A program made the position numbers and the translations under genes. The notes beneath the pieces are model-generated. The model had not been told where the DNA came from. It made no database searches and saw only the letters and a program-made list of their open reading frames with translations. Shown here in pieces: positions 58,117 to 61,208 of a stretch of DNA of 61,208 bases. Numbering within the stretch: the stretch's first letter is position 1; each line of letters begins with the position of its first letter. The stretch is from Jeotgalibacillus alimentarius. Its GTDB lineage: Bacteria; Bacillota; Bacilli; Bacillales; Jeotgalibacillaceae. The stretch lies in the NCBI RefSeq assembly GCF_000829445.1, contig NZ_JXRQ01000011.1, positions 1 to 61,208 on the forward strand. The letters run 5' to 3'.

Positions 58117-58929
58117 TTAACTGCTTCTGCCAAGTAATACTGCCACATAAAAGCCTGCTGCAAGTGTAACTGCACACATAATGACGTTAGCAGCCGATAG
58201 TGCCAGCCCCGGATACACCACAAATAGTGAGCCGAACACAAGGCCGATAATAAATGCATACATCATCACCGGGTAACGGTTCATCAAGTAACGGATCAGC
58301 TTACTTGTGAAAATAAAGCCAAAAGCAACGCCGGCTCCGACCAGGGCGATCACCGGCAGATTAAAGTTGCTGATCGCAGCAATTGCAGTATTATAGACAC
58401 CCAGAACAAGCAGCAGGAAAGAACCGCTGATCCCCGGGAGCATCATAGCTGAACTTGCAAGAATGCCAGCTCCGAAAAGAAGTGCCATATTCCCGGCAGT
58501 TAATTCAGTAATAATCGCCCCCTCTTCTGAAGGGTTTGAAAAGCCGATAATCAAAACAATCACAGCGCCCACCAGTAACATTGCGATATGCTTTGCTTTA
58601 AAATTTTCTTTTGCATTGGATTCTCTCAGCAGATAAGGCAGGATTCCGCCAATCAGCCCGATAAAAAAGAAATAGGTAGGTTGAGGGTGAACCTCAAGCA
58701 GCCACTCAATCAGGTTACTAAGCGCAATAATTGAGATCCCCATCCCTGCACCAAGCATGACCAGGAAAGGCAGGTGTTTTTTCCATTCTCTCGTTGTAAT
58801 GCCGCTCAACGCATTGATGAACTGATCGTAAATACCAAGCAGAACAGCAATCGTACCACCGCTGACGCCCGGGACAACATCACTTGCCCCCATCGCCATA
58901 CCGCGGAATATATTTCTCCAGTCAAACAT
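58117..58929 (-). CDS. DUF368 family protein (PopT-type undecaprenyl-phosphate flippase candidate)
   Basis: A 270-aa polytopic membrane protein with the DUF368 start 'FRGMAMGASDVVPGVSGGTI' and the second inverted-repeat copy 'SSAMMLPGISGSFLLLVLGVY'. The family was recently shown to translocate undecaprenyl phosphate for cell-wall recycling (PopT). It is divergent from a lipid kinase gene. Assignment of the function is by family. Confidence 0.92.
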   Translation of the reverse strand: MFDWRNIFRGMAMGASDVVPGVSGGTIAVLLGIYDQFINALSGITTREWKKHLPFLVMLGAGMGISIIALSNLIEWLLEVHPQPTYFFFIGLIGGILPYLLRESNAKENFKAKHIAMLLVGAVIVLIIGFSNPSEEGAIITELTAGNMALLFGAGILASSAMMLPGISGSFLLLVLGVYNTAIAAISNFNLPVIALVGAGVAFGFIFTSKLIRYLMNRYPVMMYAFIIGLVFGSLFVVYPGLALSAANVIMCAVTLAAGFYVAVLLGRSS

Positions 58930-59053
58930 ATATAGGCTCCTTTTAAGTTGGTAAAATCAACAATCTTCATTATACGTGAACAAAACGGTTTCGTCATGGC
59001 TGAAAAAAGGAAAGATATAGAGAAAACGTTCACATTTTAGGGAGGCTGAAAAA

Positions 59054-59953
59054 ATGAAGAAAGCGATGTTAATTTTAAATCCCTCTTCAGGCAAGGAAGA
59101 GGCACTTGATCATAAAGAATCTGTCCTGACTGTACTGAAAGAAATGGAGTATGAAGTTACATTAAAAGAAACAGAGAAAGAAGATGACGCAACCCGTTTT
59201 GCTGAACAGGCATGCCGGGAAAAATATGATACAGTCGTATCCATGGGTGGTGACGGCACGCTGAACGAGACGATTACCGGACTTGCGGGACAGGATTACC
59301 AGCCGTCGCTTGGTATCGTACCTCTAGGGACAGTAAATGACTTTGCAAGGGCATTGAATATTTCAATGAATCCTGAAGAAGCCATTCAGCAGCTCAGAAC
59401 AGCAGAAACAAAACGAGTGGATATTGGCCGGATCAATGATAAATACTTTATGAATATCATCGCACTCGGCGGGATCGCTGAAGCGACGTTTGGCGTCTCG
59501 GTGGAACAGAAAACAAAGCTTGGACCACTGGCTTATATGATTGAAGGATTCAAAACAATTCGGGAAAAAGAACCGTTTGAGGCTGATATTACATACGACG
59601 GTGTCAAATGGGAAGGCAGTGCACTGCTATTTTTAATGGCACTGACCAACTCTGTCGGCGGTTTTGAAAAGCTTGCACCTGATGCAGAAGTGAATGATGG
59701 GCATCTGCATTGCTTTGTCATTAAGGACGTTCCACTCTTTAAACTGATCAGTATTATGACTGCTTTACTCAAGGGTGAGCTTGAAGAAGATGAAAATGTA
59801 GAATATTTTAAAGCAAAAGAAGTGCATGTGAATTCTGATGCAGATCTGATCTCGAATGTTGATGGGGACGAGGGAGCTCACGTGCCCCTGACAGTAGAAG
59901 TATTAAGCAGACATATTCCAATACTATGTCCTGCTGCACTAGAGAATGAATAG
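59054..59953 (+). CDS. Diacylglycerol kinase-family lipid kinase
   Basis: A 299-aa lipid kinase of the DgkB/YegS/BmrU group: 'LILNPSSGKEEA', nucleotide motif 'SMGGDGTLNETITGL', 'GIVPLGTVNDFARAL' and 'DIGRINDKYFMNI'. It probably phosphorylates a lipid alcohol at the membrane. GGGAGGCTG precedes the ATG. An SDR gene follows after 10 bp. Confidence 0.92.
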   Translation: MKKAMLILNPSSGKEEALDHKESVLTVLKEMEYEVTLKETEKEDDATRFAEQACREKYDTVVSMGGDGTLNETITGLAGQDYQPSLGIVPLGTVNDFARALNISMNPEEAIQQLRTAETKRVDIGRINDKYFMNIIALGGIAEATFGVSVEQKTKLGPLAYMIEGFKTIREKEPFEADITYDGVKWEGSALLFLMALTNSVGGFEKLAPDAEVNDGHLHCFVIKDVPLFKLISIMTALLKGELEEDENVEYFKAKEVHVNSDADLISNVDGDEGAHVPLTVEVLSRHIPILCPAALENE

Positions 59954-59963
59954 GAGGCTAAAC

Positions 59964-60704
59964 ATGATTAAAGCAATTGTAACAGGCGGATCAAAAGGAC
60001 TTGGCGCAGCGATTGTCAGTCATTTGATTGACCGTGACATTGATGTGACAGATGTATCAAGATCAGGGAATGAAGCGATGAAGGGGAACAAACACTATCA
60101 TCATGAGCAGGCGGATATGACATCACTTTCAGATTCACTTCGTTTTCTTAGAACATGGGTTGAAGAACAGAAGGATCTTACAAGGCTGTATCTGATTCAA
60201 AATGCCGGAACCGTTCAGCCGATGGAGACAGTCGGACACATGGATCCATCAGCGATTGAAACGGCGATTACACTGAATTATACAGCGCCTGTAGCCTGGG
60301 CAAATCTTGCCTTTAAGCTTGCAGATGAATACGGTTTTGAACTGGTGATTGTCAATATTACTTCCGGCGCAGCCGATAAGCCGAATCACGGCTGGAGTGT
60401 ATATGGCAGTACAAAAGCTGCACTGAATCTTTTCACAGAGACTGCCGCGCTTGAACAGGGCGATCAGGGCCACACCATCATATCGTATAGCCCGAGCATT
60501 ATGGATACAGGCATGCAGGAGGAAATCAGGTCAACAGACGCATCGTCTTTTGCAGCTATTGAAACTTTTCAGGCGTATAAAGAGCAGGGAAAACTGCGTA
60601 AACCTGATGAAGTCGGCGGTGTCCTCGTGCGGGTATTGATGGAAGAAGAACTGGTGAACGGTAAGCTCTATCATGTGAACGATTACCTTCCGTCAACAAA
60701 GTGA
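59964..60704 (+). CDS. Short-chain dehydrogenase/reductase (YueD-like benzil reductase)
   Basis: A 246-aa SDR with the cofactor motif 'TGGSKGLGAA', 'QNAGTV' and the active site 'YGSTKAALN'. It resembles (S)-benzoin-forming benzil reductase YueD and sepiapterin reductases, NADPH-dependent. AATAGGAGG precedes ATG 59964. The natural substrate is unknown. Confidence 0.88.
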   Translation: MIKAIVTGGSKGLGAAIVSHLIDRDIDVTDVSRSGNEAMKGNKHYHHEQADMTSLSDSLRFLRTWVEEQKDLTRLYLIQNAGTVQPMETVGHMDPSAIETAITLNYTAPVAWANLAFKLADEYGFELVIVNITSGAADKPNHGWSVYGSTKAALNLFTETAALEQGDQGHTIISYSPSIMDTGMQEEIRSTDASSFAAIETFQAYKEQGKLRKPDEVGGVLVRVLMEEELVNGKLYHVNDYLPSTK

Positions 60705-60750
60705 TATCTGAACGAAATGTTACTTAATGGAAATGTAATGTGCTACAACT

Positions 60751-60775
60751 GTTATTATTCTCATATTCCGGGTAA
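60751..60775 (+). promoter_or_regulatory. Candidate sigma-B promoter of the acidic lipoprotein gene
   Basis: GTTATT (60751-60756), a 13-bp spacer and GGGTAA (60770-60775), a good match to the sigma-B -10. Confidence 0.5.
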
Positions 60776-60823
60776 GAATAAGTATTGAACAAAATACTTA
60801 TATTTATGAAGGGAATGTTGAAG

Positions 60824-61099
60824 ATGAAACTTAAAAAATGGATGCAGGTTGGTGCAGCAGGAATGCTGAGTATTAGTATGCTCGCGGCATGCGGTGATGA
60901 CGATGGAGAAATGGATCCGGCAGAACCAGGCATGGAGGAAGAAGAAGCACCGATGGATGAGAATACTGATGACAACATGGAAGATGAGATGGAAGACACT
61001 GGTGATGAAATGGAAGACGGAATGGAAGATACCGGTGACGAAATGGAAGAAGAAACAGACGAGATGGAAGATGACATGGAAGAAGATACTGAATCTTAA
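60824..61099 (+). CDS. Small lipoprotein with acidic Met/Glu/Asp repeats
   Basis: A 91-aa protein with a lipoprotein signal (lipobox 'SMLAAC', Cys about residue 23). A mature part follows that is almost only Glu, Asp, Met, Thr and Gly, with the repeated unit 'DTGDEMEDGME'. There is no folded-domain composition. The repeats are also visible in DNA (GGTGAyGAAATGGAAGA). Start ATG 60824 gives the best signal peptide; in-frame ATG 60815 and 60806 are alternatives. Function unknown; it might bind cations or be a cell-surface charge carrier. Confidence 0.78.
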   Translation: MKLKKWMQVGAAGMLSISMLAACGDDDGEMDPAEPGMEEEEAPMDENTDDNMEDEMEDTGDEMEDGMEDTGDEMEEETDEMEDDMEEDTES

Positions 61100-61141
61100 G
61101 AGTGAAAATAAAGAGGCTGGGACAAAACCAGTGAATAATTG

Positions 61142-61187
61142 AAAATGTCCGCGGGAAGGTGCAACCTTCCCACGGACATTTTTTTAT
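61142..61187 (+). terminator. Terminator-like hairpin at the window end
   Basis: A stem AATGTCCG/CGGACATT (61144-61151, 61173-61180) continued by GGGAAGGT/ACCTTCCC with one mismatch, then T-run. It is preceded by AAAGAGGCTGGGACAAAA (61109-61126). Confidence 0.85.
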
Positions 61188-61208
61188 AATGAACGTAAAT
61201 TTTAGTAC

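Overview
The window looks like chromosomal DNA of a low-to-moderate GC Bacillales bacterium, most like a halotolerant Planococcaceae/Jeotgalibacillus-type or related Bacillaceae genome. The evidence is Bacillus-style ribosome binding sites with frequent TTG starts, sigma-A promoters, an S-box (SAM-I) riboswitch, Fur and MhqR-type boxes, a CstR-controlled persulfide operon, a staphyloxanthin-type carotenoid oxygenase and a type I pullulanase. The species cannot be fixed from sequence alone. No rRNA, tRNA, phage, transposase or CRISPR array was seen.

Layout: 1-2.8 kb is an autoregulated YtrA/GntR-type ABC exporter operon. 2.8-8.1 kb is a sulfur block: SAM riboswitch, metY, metX, then an SsuABC-like sulfonate importer. 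8.2-18.5 kb holds a DDAH/arginine deiminase-family enzyme, a 43-aa charged protein, an acyl-CoA synthetase, YceI under a MhqR-like box, an FxLYD membrane protein with an S1C protease, an HxlR regulator, a ketopantoate reductase-like enzyme, a chemoreceptor and a DUF1002 protein. 18.8-25 kb is an oligopeptide ABC operon (order D-F-A-B-C) whose permease genes are separated from the binding protein by a terminator and two interspersed repeats. 25-34.3 kb has MscL, a hydrolase, a CHY zinc finger protein, a LytS/LytR-CstA pyruvate-type module, a carotenoid oxygenase with an ICMT-like methyltransferase, and a small secreted protein. 34.3-39.4 kb has a BCCT betaine transporter, a methyltransferase, a FlaR-like P-loop protein, an RsgA paralogue and a DUF4166 protein. 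39.7-44.5 kb is a second sulfur block: TusA-rhodanese, rhodanese and CstB (persulfide detoxification) divergent from the TcyABC cystine importer. 46.2-50.1 kb is a Fur-controlled siderophore uptake locus with an FhuF-like reductase. 50.3-61.2 kb is a mixed region of small membrane proteins, CstR, pullulanase, azoreductase, a DUF368 (PopT-type) undecaprenyl-phosphate flippase candidate, a lipid kinase, an SDR enzyme and an acidic lipoprotein.

How parts connect: the S-box, SsuABC, the cst operon, CstR (at 53.4 kb, about 11 kb from its operator) and TcyABC describe sulfur acquisition and sulfide/persulfide homeostasis. Fur boxes govern iron uptake. The LytS/LytR-CstA trio parallels the BtsS/BtsR/BtsT pyruvate system.

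The least explained material is intergenic. There are three kinds: (1) a family of about 125-150 bp interspersed elements with terminal inverted repeats, eight recognisable copies in two subtypes; (2) four short arrays with a period of 21 bp, two of them sharing the core ATTTCnTGAAC and keeping exact 21-bp register; and (3) two copies of an 80-bp palindrome that bracket the siderophore locus. Several small genes of 24-51 codons are also described.
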